Shown: positions 40,101 to 53,300, numbered from the stretch's first letter. The stretch: 64,000 bases of DNA from Chromobotia macracanthus (GCA_036877525.1 JAZGTH010000009.1:330001-394000); one strand, 5' to 3'. Program-made: numbers and translations. The notes: generated from the sequence alone by a model not told the origin.

Positions 40101-40264
40101 TTTCTCATAGCACAGGTGCAGCAGTGAGCAGTGACTCCCAGCAGCCCTCAACATTGTCCTCCTCCGTAAATGATGTCTCGTCCATGTCTACTGACCCCAC
40201 CCTGGCCTCCGATACAGACAGCAGTCATGAGACATCCACAGGACCGCTGGCCTGCTGCAGATGA
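34125..40264 (+). CDS. mapk8: MAPK8 (JNK1), c-Jun N-terminal kinase; complete coding region
   Basis: Stress-activated MAP kinase phosphorylating c-Jun, ATF2 and other targets in cytosol and nucleus, itself activated by MKK4/MKK7. Coding exons: 34125-34246 (exon begins 34067), 34351-34480, 34724-34782, 35059-35197, 35655-35820, then either 36325-36396 or 36743-36814, then 37731-37913, 38515-38639, 38720-38783, 39561-39638, 40116-40264. All phases agree: 428 residues. Visible landmarks: glycine loop [10 protein letters not shown] (32-41), catalytic Lys55 (VAIKKL), IIHR-DLKPSN (catalytic Asp151), DFG 169-171, activation motif Thr183-Pro-Tyr185 ([16 protein letters not shown]). ATG 34125 gives [13 protein letters not shown]. 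The C-terminus ends LACCR. An acceptor 5 nt upstream (exon start 40111) gives the short form ending AQVQQ, 384 residues, the size known for human p46 JNK1. Whether this is the teleost a or b copy I cannot tell. Confidence 0.98.
36325..36396 (+). other. mapk8: mapk8 alternative kinase exon, first copy (HKILFPGRD type)
   Basis: 72 bp, phase 1 in and out. Encodes [24 protein letters not shown] and joins the next constitutive exon as T|AT = Tyr (YIDQW). One of the pair of mutually exclusive exons (kinase subdomains IX-X) that defines the alpha/beta JNK isoforms. Confidence 0.95.
36743..36814 (+). other. mapk8: mapk8 alternative kinase exon, second copy (GSVLFPGTD type)
   Basis: 72 bp, same phases. 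Encodes [24 protein letters not shown] and joins the next exon as C|AT = His (HIDQW). Both alternative exons are followed by the same weak donor, GTATCCTT. Confidence 0.95.
38340..38470 (+). repeat. Retroposon 3' tail with (CTTGA)n end
   Basis: ACGACATTTCGTTCCACTGT then ATGTCC...GAATGACAATAAAGCTCAAC followed by TTGACTTGACTTGACTTGA: a 3' tail shared by many fish retroposons, ending in a short tandem repeat. Lies in a mapk8 intron. Confidence 0.7.
39106..39310 (+). mobile_element. tRNA-derived SINE, most complete copy in the window
   Basis: Left part resembles a tRNA head with a B-box-like GGTTCAACTCC (39137-39147), then CAACTGAAGTGCCCAAGGGG, GGCACCTAACCCCCGATTGC, CACTCATCACCAGTAATGGG and tail AATGCAGAGGTCATGTTTTG. 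In the mapk8 intron before the exon at 39561. Confidence 0.75.
39960..40050. repeat. AACCCAGG/CCTGGGTT palindromic repeat
   Basis: CATAACCCAGGATTATGTTA then CCTGGGGTTTAAACACTGGG. Related words occur at 125-170 and 11845-11900 (AACCCAGGGTTA). Probably a short palindromic interspersed repeat. Confidence 0.45.
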
Positions 40265-40672
40265 CTATCTTCCTTCCTGAAGTTCCTGCTAACACCCAAA
40301 TGCACCGGTATAACATTTGCTCTAGTTTGGAAAGCTGTCTGTCCCTCTTTCTCATACTGACAAGTTCTGTTGAATGTTAAAGAAAAACAAAACAAGAGCA
40401 AAGGTAAGAATTTTTGAGGGCATCTTAAAAGCTTTTACACCAAACCAGCATTACTTTAATTGTTTTGTTTTATTGGTGTTTTTGTACTTTAATTTTGCAT
40501 CAGATTAAAGCTACTGCTATGTCATCTTGCCACTGGATGTGGAATGGTTTGCGTTATTTGTAAAGAGAAATGGTAAATATATTTTTTGAGATGTTTAATT
40601 TTTCAAGTTTGCAAAGAATCCTGTTAGTCACTAATTAGTAGAGGTTCATTAAGCCAAGAAATAGTTGTGCCA
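40265..40672 (+). other. mapk8: mapk8 proximal 3' UTR
   Basis: Follows the mapk8 stop without any further ORF. The polyadenylation point was not fixed; the 3' UTR may run on through the inserted element. Confidence 0.5.
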
Positions 40673-41142
40673 TTAAAGGGATAGTTCACCCTAAAATGAA
40701 AATTGTGATTAATTACCCTTCCTCCCCCCCCCCCATAGACAACAACCCAAATATCACTTTCAAGGCTTAGCAAGGTGATAGACATTGTTAAAATAGCCCA
40801 TGTGATCACAGTGGTTCAACCTTAATTTCATGAAGTGGCGAGAATACTTTTATGTGTGCATAAAGCAAAAGAACTTAATTCAACACTTTCTTCTCTTCCG
40901 TGTTAGTCTCTGTCGTGCGTTCACGAGAGCACCACAACGCATGCACGTGGTTGCTGTGCTGTTTACAAGCAGAGGAAGATGCATGTTGTATATAAAACAA
41001 TCTTCATAAATGTGTCTGCAGATGTTGACTTGCATTTTTTTGCCTTGTTGGTTGTCAGAACGCCGGCTCCTCTGTCAGCACCGCTTGTGCAGTGTTCTAG
41101 TGATAATTAATGACAGAATTTTAGGGTGAACTATCCGTTTAA
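40673..41142. mobile_element. Non-autonomous TTAA-flanked DNA transposon (~466 bp)
   Basis: Starts TTAAAGGGATAGTTCACCC and ends GGGTGAACTATCCGTTTAA. Terminal inverted repeats of about 23 bp differ by one base (AAAGGGATAG vs AAACGGATAG), and both ends are flanked by TTAA (40673-40676, 41139-41142), the target duplicated by piggyBac- and Kolobok-type transposases. No transposase ORF. It sits about 410 bp after the mapk8 stop. Confidence 0.85.
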
Positions 41143-44100
41143 TGTTAGCAATTTTCACACTGTTAACTACTGTTTAGAAGTCAGTGGCATGTGAAATGTT
41201 TTATACACCACTGTTTTAGCTTCACCCTTTGGCCTAAAAGCAGAGATGGTTTTAATATGAACTGTGTAACTATATCAAACAGTTTATGAACACTTTATTT
41301 CATTGTCTTAAAGTATTTTGAAGTGCTTTTAGGGTAAATGCTACTCTTTCCTCTGTCACTTAATTTTAGTGCTCAAGCTGTACATTTTATTTTTCAAATG
41401 TCACAGTATGTGATCTGGTCTGTACATATTTCATTCTAAAACAAAGACAACAGGAGCTTTCTGGGAAGCTTTTGTTCAGTGCTGTATAGATCAGTACACC
41501 AGTGGGACACAATTCATTGTTTGTTCAGGTCTTGTTTGGACAGTTTAGAACATGATTTGAAACTGAATTTGAGTATTTAACATGTGAAACGCTAGTGCCC
41601 ATGCATATGAAACAGCCCTAACTTACACAACTCCAGTTTGATTTACACCAAAAACTGCTCCACAGGTAATTGGATGTCATTTTTGAGATGGGGGTCATAC
41701 TGAAAGGATAGAGATGTATTGGTCTGTAGGTTCCAGTTCTTTAGTAGAAGTTCTGTAGGATTTTTTAACATCTAAATTAAAATGTCCCATCAAACACTTA
41801 CACAAGTTTTCCATTCTAATGTTTGGAAAAATTTATACACCTCACATGTAATTAGTTTGTCATGGAATGTAATTATGTAATAATTAGTGTATGTAGTGTA
41901 AACCTTGCTCCTACCGTACGTTTGATGCAAAGAATAGAATTCCAGAGCTTAAATTCATCAATGCTAAATTAAAATGGGTTTAGGGTTTTGTTTTGTTTAT
42001 AAATTGAAGTGCCTGAGTCCTACATTCATTCATTCATTCGTTCATGAATAATTAGAAAGATGGAGAAATTTGGGTGAGGTTTATCAAAGTAATACTCTTC
42101 ATATCATGCGAAGGGTCTATTTTTCTATTGTATTGGTATAAGATTGATTGACAGGCTAAGGCATGTTGAAAAGATTCTGTACTTTATGATGTGATTTGTA
42201 AAGGTAAGTTTCTTTAAGGCGTTTCATCAAAGTAATAGAAAATGGGCTATTCTTTGATATGTGTATATGGTTTGCAGCTTAATTTTGTTTATGGAAATAT
42301 GCAGGATGTTGCATGAGTTGTTGTGGGAGTGTGGTACAGCAGTGTAATAGCACGTAATGCGTATGTGTGTGATAGCTGCAGGATGTAGGAAAGGTGAAGG
42401 TTGCATATGTTAAGTTTGTCTAAAGTTTGGCTTCCACTTTCTCTGTTATTTGAGTCTTGAAGAAAGACGCTCATTTAAGTGCTCTTCCTTTTCTTTGTTG
42501 TCTTTAGGGAAGCAGGTGAAGTTAAGGTTTGAGTTTGCATTTACTTTTCTCTCTCAAAATGTTTTAATTTTAGATCAAAGTCGGCTTTGATGAACTACCT
42601 CACTCTAAATTTCTACAGTAGCTGCCCGTCAAATAGGTGTTAATACATAATTTCATTATTTATTTATTTTGAAAGTGAACTATTGTCAGTAGCAGGCAAC
42701 ATACAGTTTTGTACATTTATGTATGCTTCACCTAGAAGAACTGAAATGTAGATGTAATCTTTTCTTCATTTAATTTTCTTTGTATTCATTTTTTACAGTT
42801 CACGTGCAATACCCACTGCTGTCATGCTTGTTGTAATAGATAGATCTAGACATACTAGTTTTATGTACCCAGAGGTAGAAATATGTTTGGTACTGTCAGT
42901 TAAATCCATGTTTTGTCTTTTTGAATCTGGATGATTTTTTTTCTTAGTCATAATGTTACATCATTTGTCTTACCAAAAATTAAAAATCTGTGGCTGACGA
43001 AGATGTTTGGAAGGTGTTACGTTTAGCCAACAGATTTTGATTCACCTGGTAATGCCAATTTAAAAGCATCTGTACAATATCTTGAATTACCAACTTGTTA
43101 ATATTTGGTGCTGGTATGTAATATTTGCTAGCCAATGCCGGCTCTACAGTTAGTTATAAATTCCTAGTTATGTGTGCACAGAACAGCACACAGAGAGTAA
43201 GTGCACTACTACAAACAAGACACTGGGCTCTTATGATGCCAACGTGTACATGTACTGCAAAATAAAAAAAAAAGTATCATTTTCAGTCTGCTTTTCTTTC
43301 CCAGAGCACTCGATTTTATAACAAACCTGTACAATGATCAAGTTAGTAATACCCTTAGTACATTCTTTACAGTTCTCCATTTAATTGGTTTTTGTGAATA
43401 ATACAGAGCACCACAGTGACATTTCATCACAGCACAGAAGTCTCATGTATCTTTAGCACAATAATCTCATGATATGTAACATCTTCACATACTCTAAACA
43501 CAGGCATACAGTCTTTTGTAAAAGGAGTTATTCCAGAATTAAACTTATATGAAAATGGTTGATAACTGAAACTTGTTGAGCAGCAAAAAGGTTTTTGCAT
43601 GGGGGCACAATGGTGACATCCAGTTTGTGAGTCTCCTCTTCTTGAGATTAAATCTTAAAAGTCTGTACTGGCAGCCGGGAAAGTTAACCATAAGGCTACA
43701 AACGTCTTGCTTTTATAAAATATGAACTATTATGCAATCAGAAAAGTGATTTAAAACATACAGAAATATCCACAGAGCATTTCTACACATTCAATACATT
43801 TACACAGTGTAAAATAAATACATTTGACTAGTTACATTTCTAACCTCATTTAGGAAGTAACTCTAATGGTCTTACATCACCCAATATGCAAGAGAAAGTA
43901 TTAATGCTGAGATCTGGAGCTATTTTGGTCATCTTTTAGACATTCCATTTCCTAAAATATCTCAAATGAACTCTGCCACTGTTTTCATAATACACACGTC
44001 TTCTGGAGCAGTGGTCTGTTCACTGTGCCAAGGCAACTTACTGAAGTTGTATAAAATAACCTATAAAATAACAGGTGGACACAGGCCATAATAAATGCTA

Positions 44101-44270
44101 CATTGCTGAGATGGTGGGTGTGGTTTTGCTCATGGCCCTCAAGAACATAATTGGTAGTTTTTAAAGGTCAAGCGTGGACAAATTTGTAAAAACACTTGAG
44201 TGTATATGCATTTTTACTACATAATTTCTGAAGACACCTCCTGATATCATAGTTATTGTCTGGTTATTGT
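41143..44270. other. Convergent intergenic region between mapk8 and arhgap22
   Basis: AT-rich without a supported ORF. It must hold the mapk8 distal 3' UTR from the left and the arhgap22 3' end from the right: a minus-strand AATAAA (plus TTTATT, 44276-44281) lies about 20 nt past the arhgap22 stop. Confidence 0.5.
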
Positions 44271-44301
44271 GACTCTTTATTTGGAGTGTGTATTTCTTGC
44301 A

Positions 44302-47300
44302 TTAAATGTCACTGGTACGGCTTCCAAGAGCCAGGTCCCCAAGTGTTGAGAAAAAATCTTCCATTTCTTTTTCAAGGAGGTGATTACGATTTTCTGCATC
44401 CTCACGGGCTCGTTCAGAGTTACGAAGTTTGATCTCAAGCATTTTTTTTCTCTTCCTCTCCCGTTCCATCTCTTGCTCAAGTCTCTCCATCTGTGCACAT
44501 AGGGCCACACTGGACTCTTCCAACCTGCAGAGTGTAGTAGACAGGTCTGTATACACAGTATACATGACAAATATAACAAAAATTAACACTCTTCTGAAGA
44601 GAAACAATGAAAAGTAGTGCTGTTTTAAATGACATGTATTTACTACGGCTTGTATACCTGTAGGTATATTGCTATGCAATTTTAAACAGCACAAATTTGA
44701 ATTGTGTGGTGTTATTGGTATGTTAATCACAATGATAGAATTTTTTACTTTTTCTTTATTTTTAAGAATGACGTGTTATTTCAAAAGGAAAATCTTACAG
44801 ATTTAAATAAAAGACTCAACAGTGTTTTTATGTGCCGGATTCTTCAATCTTTGCAAAGTCTGCACTACATTTTCCCAGATTCATAAAACAATCAATAAAA
44901 TCATCTGTCTGATTTAAGAAAGTTGCTGTGGTTCAGAGCAATTCAAACATTGATCCTAATAAATGCTGTATTTTGGTGAACTCTTATTAGATGAGCTCTT
45001 ATTAGATTAGACTATGTTTTCAGTTTTTAAACTTAATCATTTAAGAATCTTTTTAAGATACAAGTGCTTGAGGTAAATAAACTGTTTGATGAATTTATCT
45101 TTGCCATTTGAGAAAACAGTAGTCTTACTTTCTAATTCTAGATTCATAAGCCTGTTTCTGCTTTCTTAGTTCTTCTTTCAGCTCTGACACCTCACTGGCC
45201 AGAGATAAGTGGCTTTCCTCAGCATCTTCATCCACAACTCTAATGACTGGTGCCAGGTTTCCATTGTCGTTGCAGAGTCGACTTCCTGCATAGTTTTCCA
45301 CAGTGATGTTATTGTCTTCTTGTTCTTTGAGATTCAATCTTCCCTCAGACTGTGTTGTTTCCTGAGCACCTACTTCTGGCCGCATCCTTTCTTCTGTCCT
45401 TAAGTCCATCCCTGAAGGGTCACTTCCTAAGTCTGGGGCATATATCTCACAGGAAGAGGAGGACCACAGTGTGCTGTCTATACTTAACACACTTCCCAGA
45501 CTTGATGAAGATGTGACATTGTCATAAGTGGAAAATCTCTGAGAGGATCCAGAATCTCTGGAGCGTTCTCCGGAGGAGGTGCGTCTGTGGCCTCGAAGTG
45601 AGGATAGCCCATTCATTAGCCAGTTCCCACTCGAGGAAGTAGACATGTCTACTGTGGAGCCACCAATTTTGGCAGACTGTGGGCGGGGGGAGGAACCTTT
45701 GAAGGAGTACTTCCACCCAGGCAGTGTTTTGGGCTGCTTACTAGGACTGACAGCTGTGTCTCCCTTTCCTAGGGAAACAGACCTAGAAGTGACAGCTTCC
45801 TGGCAGACATCTACAGATGAGGCACTACTACAGGCTGGGTTTTCACTGGAGCTAGCTTTCCTCTCTGTAGGTGGGCAGGTGTGGAGGTCCTCTTCAGATA
45901 TCCAGTCAACCAGGCTGGACTGCTGATGTTGCTGGCCTTGGAATCTTACTTCCGTCTGGGACTGTAATGTCTGTGAGTCGTTTTCAATATACAGGCGATC
46001 ATGTTTACTAATAAGTACTGTCATGAGATGCTGAACGTGGGAGGTCCCTGTAAAATCCACACAAAGGTAATGCTCTGTTACATTAGGCTTGTCCATGAAT
46101 GATATGCCCACAATGACATCATAAAATTAGCCTGAAATTCAATGACAAAGTGCTTTACCTTCCATAATAGTTACTGGATCCTCCATTTTAGGACGAAGGA
46201 TATTTGGTCCAAGCACGGTGGCCAAGTTCTGCACACCCATTTTATTTTCATTTGAGTGAGACTGCACTTCGTCCAGAAATCTACAAAGATTTAGTTGATT
46301 TTTGAGCACTGAACTGTGAAAACAACTGACAAAAATGCCCCAAATGATTGTTACACCTACTTGCATATGTATTTCAGAAGGTTGTAATTAGCAGCTGGAA
46401 GGGTCTTCACTAGCTTTCCCAATTCTTGTATTCCCTGTGTAAACATGAAACCACTGAAACAACTGGTTTAAACAAAGTCAATAATGTTTTCAGAATGAGA
46501 ACAACTTAGAGCATGAGGCTTTCAGAGGTTATGTATATAATGTGCAAGGACTGAGAAATACATGCTATTAAGTCACTGACCTCCTCCTCATCTTTGGCCA
46601 GGAGCTGAGCACAAGTGAGGAAGTCCTCATACTTGGAAAAGGGTATGACTGGCTCAGGCAGCTCTCTGAGGTACAGTTTCAGCAGAGAAGCCACGGTGTG
46701 GATATCAGTGTTTCTGTAAGTGATTGTAGTACAGCAGTTAAAGGCACTGAAATGGTGTGACATCTGTGTATGGAGTTGTTAGTACCTGTCAAACTGAGGT
46801 TTATCACCACAGTCAAAGGCCTCCTGAAGCTCCTTCACCAGACTGGCTTGGCCTGGCATCCGAAACAGGCCTTCTTCATCAAGTCCCTGCTCCCGGATGA
46901 AATCCACACACTGCTCAACTAAGAGAGGGATGAGACGAGGACCAAACTTTCTTTCATACTGCACAGTGTCCTCCAAATGCTGCCCAAATATGCCTGTAGA
47001 GATTAATAGTGATTTTAAACCGTTTCAGATTACTGTGAATTAACAGTCAAACACATGGACAGCAATACTGCACTGTTCAATTGTTTGTACTTGGGCTGTT
47101 TATAGATACATGAAAAGTACATGAAAGGTACATGAAAGGTACATGAAAGTTCATGAAAGGTACATGAAAGTACATGAAAGGTACATGAAAGGTACATGAA
47201 AGTACATGAAAGTACATGAAAGGTACATGAAAGTTCATGAAAGGTACATGAAAGTACATGAAAGGTACATGAAAGGTACATGAAAGTACATGAAAGTACA

Positions 47301-50300
47301 TGAAAGGTACATGAAGGTACATGAAAGTACATGAAAGGTACATGAAGGTACATGAAGGTACATGAAGGTACATGAAAGGTACATGAAAGGTACATGAAAG
47401 GTACATGAAAGGTACATGAAAGTACATGAAAGGTACATGAAAGTACATGAAAGGTACATGAAAGTACATGAAAGGTACATGAAAGTACATGAAAGGTACA
47501 TGAAAGTACATGAAAAGTACATGAAAAGTACATGAAAGGTACATGAAAGTACATGAAAGGTACATGAAAGTACATGAAAGTACATGAAAGGTACATGAAA
47601 GTACATGAAAGGTACATGAAATTACATGAAAAGTACATGAAAGTACATGAAAGGTACATGAAGGTACATGAAGGTACATGAAAGTACATGAAAGGTACAT
47701 GAAAGTACATGAAAGGTACATGAAAGGTACATGAAATTACATGAAAGGTACATGAAAGTACATGAAAGGTACATGAAAGTACATGAAAGGTACATGAAAG
47801 TACATGAAAGTACATGAAAGTACATGAAAGGTACATGAAAGTACATGAAAGTACATGAAAGGTACATGAAAGGTACATGAAAGGTACATGAAATTACATG
47901 AAAGGTACATGAAAGTACATGAAAGGTACATGAAAGTACATGAAAGTACATGAAAGGTACATGAAGGTACATGAAGGTACATGAAAGTACATGAAAGGTA
48001 CATGAAAGTACATGAAAGTACATGAAAGGTACATGAAAGTACATGAAAGGTACATGAAAGGTACATGAAATTACATGAAAGGTACATGAAATTACATGAA
48101 AGGTACATGAAAGTACATGAAAGGTACATGAAAGTACATGAAAGGTACATGAAAGTACATGAAAGTACATGAAAGGTACATGAAAGGTACATGAAAGTAC
48201 ATGAAAGTACATGAAAGGTACATGAAATTACATGAAAGGTACATGAAAGGTACATGAAATTACATGAAAGGTACATGAAAGTACATGAAAGGTACATGAA
48301 AGTACATGAAAGGTACATGAAAGGTACATGAAAGGTACATGAAAGTACATGAAAGGTACATGAAAGTACATGAAGGTACATGAAAGGTACATGAAAGTAC
48401 ATGAAAGGTACATGAAAGGTACATGAAAGTACATGAAGGTACATGAAAGTACATGAAATTACATGAAGGTACATGAAAGTACATGAAAGGTACATGAAAG
48501 GTACATGAAAGTACATGAAGGTACATGAAAGGTACATGAAAGGTACATGAAAGGTACATGAAATTACATGAAAGTACATGAAGGTACATGAAAGGTACAT
48601 GAAATTACATGAAAAGTACATGAAAGTACATGAAATTACATGAAGGTACATGAAAGTACATGAAAGGTACATGAAAGTACATGAAAGTACATGAAAGTAC
48701 ATGAAGGTACATGAAAGGTACATGAAAGGTACATGAAAGTACATGAAAGGTACATGAAAGTACATGAAAGTACATGAAGGTACATGAAAGGTACATGAAA
48801 GTACATGAAAGTACATGAAAGGTACATGAAAGGTACATGAAAGTACATGAAATTACATGAAAGTACATGAAGGTACATGAAAGGTACATGAAAGTACATG
48901 AAAGTACATGAAAGGTACATGAAAGGTACATGAAAGTACATGAAAGTACATGAAAGTACATGAAGGTACATGAAGGTACATGAAGGTACATGAAAGGTAC
49001 ATGAAAGTACATGAAGGTACATGAAAGGTACATGAAGGTACATGAAGGTACATGAAAGGTACATGAAAGTACATGAAGGTACATGAAAGTACATGAAGGT
49101 ACATGAAAGTACATGAAAGGTACATGAAAGTACATGAAAGTACATGAAAGTACATGAAAGTACATGAAGGTACATGAAGGTACATGAAAGGTACATGAAA
49201 GTACATGAAAGGTACATGAAAGGTACATGAAAGTACATGAAAGTACATGAAAGGTACATGAAAGTACATGAAAGTACATGAAGGTACATGAAGGTACATG
49301 AAAGGTAAAGGTAAAGGTAACATGGCCAAATACATATTTGTTTAGTGTTTATTTAGAGGTTCACCAAACTGAATTTTTAATTGGCAGATGCCATACCAAC
49401 ACTGGGGTACTTGTGTACCAGATAAACTCAAATTAAACTTATTTCTACAAGATTTTCTTACAAGATTTGAAAATAGAAACTGAATTATCGATGGCTCTTA
49501 TTTTTTGGGCCCTGACAAATTTCATAAGTGGGCACATTATAATGGCAATGCAATAATTTCAACAGTACCATCATTGTTTGATCATTTTATTATTTGATCA
49601 TAAACAGAAAATGTACTTTAACGCTACTGAACGTGGAAGTGCTCGTCTGACCGACACGACACGTACACGGGACCGGGACACGTACACGGGACCGGGACAC
49701 GTACACGGGACACGTACACGGGACCGGGACACGTACACGGGACCGGGACACGTACACGGGACCGGTACACGGACACGGGACACGTACACGGGACCGGGAC
49801 ACCGGAACTCGAGCGCGTCTCGCGGGTATTTTGTGGAATATAATGGCGCGGGCGCGGGCGCGTCGCACCGGCTTCAGGACGTCGATCCGGACCGTGTACA
49901 CCGCGTCGTGACTCTCATCTCTCAGGTAAGAGGAGCGATGTGACCGCGTTTCATGAGCTTTCTCTCTGGACTTGACAACATGGCGGTTTCTCATGTGATA
50001 CTCAGTGGCAGGCATAAGTAACGCTGGTAGAGCGTTCAATCAGCAGCGCAAAGGTCGTGGGTTCGAGTCCCATACTGATCAGCTGTGTAGCTAACAGTGA
50101 GTTACATTGGATAAAAACGTGTCGAAAGCTTAAATGTGAGAAAGTAACGAGAAAGTAACGAGAGGCTCGTGTGATGCACTTCTGGCCTCTGAAAGCTGCG
50201 GCTGCATTTCCAGCGAGATTTCTTACCTCCTCCGAATGGGGCCCATATGAGCCGTCTGATGGCCTTCAGCCAGCCGTCCATGTCGCTCTGCGAGCCGGCC

Positions 50301-53300
50301 ATGAGCAGCACCGACTCGTGGATCATCGCAGGCTTGTCTTTTTCACCAGCTAAGAGAGAAATGAGAGAGGAAACCTGCGCTGGCATTTTTATTTCTCTAT
50401 AAGAGGAGAGCACAGCACTGTTTATTATGTTCATGCACAAATAAATGCTGATTAAAAACAAAACTAAACACAAACATTTATTGCTCATCCTTAAGCTTGA
50501 TTATTTGCCAAGGAAGAAAATTATTGCCATAGACAGAAAATTAAGAGTTGCAAGTCTTGTCTTCTATTTTCTAAATACACGATAACTTCTATTAAAGGAA
50601 TATTGATTTAAATATGAAATGTGTATGAATGATGTGTACACAAGCAGAAACGTATCTGCATATCTGTAAGCTGCATTATCATTAGATGGTGCTACCACAT
50701 AGATGCTTTCATAAGTTTCTGTGTAATCTGTGTTGGTCATGTAAGTCCTGTTGTCACTGAGATACTGTTCACAGAGATGATCTTCTTTTTTGAGGAGATA
50801 TCCAACCTCAGTGTCTGTGTCACTGGAGAAAGTGAAACTGCAGAGGTGGATTCAGCGCACCTCATAAGCCAGTCATATAATCGCCCTGACAGTCGGTGTA
50901 CGACAGTCTGTCATCATTTCTGGATGTCTGTGACTTTTATCAGTAAACCCACTTTGTCTAGTGTCAGTTTGTAGCTCAGCTGTCAGTTGCTTGTAAACAG
51001 TCATAAAGGCAATTTTGCATCTCCTTCATGTAATATGACGTCACGTCTGTTTCCAATAAAATGTGCTTTATATGTCAGGTACCGCATCTTTTAATAGAAG
51101 ATGGTATTTAATGATTACTATTCTCTGGAATACTTCATTCTTTTTGGTCAATGGTAACAGTCAGGTTGTGTTATCCACTGATGGCCGCTGTTAAAAGTGA
51201 ACATGCAGCGCTCATCTGGATTCTGCCAGTCTTCTTCAATGCTCCTACATGTGTTTAAAGAAAACAACCCAGAATGAGCTAAAAGAAAGAAAAACCAAAG
51301 TGCCACACATAGATACAGTCAAAAACCCATCCACAACTTATATAACACAGCTTTTTAGAAGTGCTTGCAGAGTTTGTTCTGGGAACAGAACAGTATGCCT
51401 TGACAGTGGCTTAAGTTTTAAACTTCACATTGGTTAAAGATTAAAAGCAGAAACATCGGACAGCCAGCATACTGCTGCCAGATAAATGACTAAATGAGCT
51501 CATTTCTCACCATGGTGTGGCATTCTGTTAGCATTTATACACAGTTTGTGTGCTGAGTGTTAATTACATACCATGTAATTATGCACAGGACTGGAGAAGA
51601 TTATCTCCAGCTGACCTTTGGAGTCATGAGCAGAAGGATTATGCTCATAAATAACATCAACTGACAGATGCCAGCAGGCAAACACAAAATTAAGAGGATG
51701 CGGGGTAAGGTCCTAATGAGAACATCACATCTAAACCATTATAAACACTTGTATAGTTAATAATTATTGGCTGCAATTATTGGCTAATCTGTATGAAAAT
51801 ACAAGACCTGTTTTTTATCTCCTTCAAATGCTACCCTCAAAACAATTTTTAATGCAGGTTAAAAAAGTACTTAATACTTTACATTATCATAAAGTAGAAT
51901 GTTTCACACTTCTACTATAGATTTGTAATATATAATAAAAATATAAAAAAAGCTTTGTGCCATTGCATCCCTATGCATGCCATACTGAACAGTTGTGTTT
52001 AAATACTGTATGATAGTAACCAAGCAAGAAACTCTGCTTACCCTGAACAGATTCTTAATGAATCTATACTCCTGCAGTGTCATAACTTGTGCTTTTTAAA
52101 TGAGTGAAAGAAAAGTGGTATTACCTTGGGGAAGTGGTGGTTTATGCCTTCCTTGTTTACAGCAGACTTGTCCCATGATGCCCTTGCAGGAATTAAGCTA
52201 GAAAAGTACTAATGTTGTGGCATATTTCTTACCCCTGCAGGTAAGCAGAGAGCCATAACACAGCTCAGTTCTCACATCATAATATTCAGTTCATAATACT
52301 GAAGATGTGTTTGTCCAACCTTTCAGAATCACCTTCAGAAACTTGTAAAAGTTTTCTTCTTCATTAAAACATTCTTAATTTACCTCTGTTCTCAGAGAGA
52401 GGACAAAACAATGCAGAATTCTGCTATTCCACAGATCCTGAAAAACGAGTGTGTTTAATGTGCTTTCAGTTCAGTCTCAGTTCACCTCAAGTGCCGTCTG
52501 TTTCTTTCATTTACTCTGAGTGTTTCTCTCATTCTCTCTGACTTCTCAAGGTAGACTGACAGAAGGAGACTGCCTTCTCTAAACACCTCAGAGCACTTAA
52601 GAAAAACAAACAGAACACCAGATGCATCGATCTCAGAACCTGATACTTGGGGATATCGTCACAACCAAATATCTCACCAGATTTCAGTATTCTGTGCTAA
52701 TGAAGAACCTTATGCAGGCCAGACTAAACCCCAGAGATCCAGAGGTTGCCAGCACTGGAGTCACGATCATGCGCCGCACACTTTTTTTAAAAAAATGCTT
52801 AACACAGTAAACATCCCTCAAGAGCAATACCAGTTGGCCAGCATCATTTCCCACAGGTTTTAAATCACCACTCACCCCATTTCTGTGGTAGCACTTGCCA
52901 TTTGCGTCCCTGTTCTATTCCTTGTATTTTGTTTCACATCCTGAAAGACTCAGAACAGTGTTAGGTGTGTTTTGCTTCATATTTGTAATGCCAGCACAAT
53001 TTGGTAAAGAGAGTCTGGATTGGACCTCCAGACCATTTTTCTGAATCATGTCAGTCAGAAAGGCGTGTGCTATTTCTTCATTGTTTTCATTTCCAGTCAC
53101 ATTTTTCTCAGCAACAGGCCTCATTCCTTATTAAATTTGACAGCTTGTGGCAGTCCTAGAGAGTTGCTTTGTGTTGTGTTATTTGTTTTAAAGAAAAGCA
53201 GGTTGGCCATGTGACTGTTTAACCCAGTGAAGCTAAGGCATGCTGGGGAAGCAGAGATTGCAGTTAAGGGCTCTTCTGTGGAGAGAGGGTTCTGTGTTGA

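Noticed and set aside
47107..49320. CRISPR-like look of regular short repeats
   Set aside because: Units abut directly without unique spacers, and the DNA is vertebrate.
47030..49335. Ten or so long minus-strand ORFs of 68-359 codons rich in Cys-Thr-Phe-His-Val
   Set aside because: All lie in the 10/11-bp minisatellite and simply translate its unit in three frames; no start context, domain or codon bias.
49578..50039. ORFs of 121 and 149 codons on both strands (Arg/Thr/Gly- and Arg/Val/Pro-rich)
   Set aside because: Produced by the GC-rich 19-bp minisatellite, open on both strands; only the donor-like site at 49926 is of interest.
50005..50090. tRNA gene
   Set aside because: A- and B-box-like elements are present but the arms do not pair and a SINE-type tail follows.
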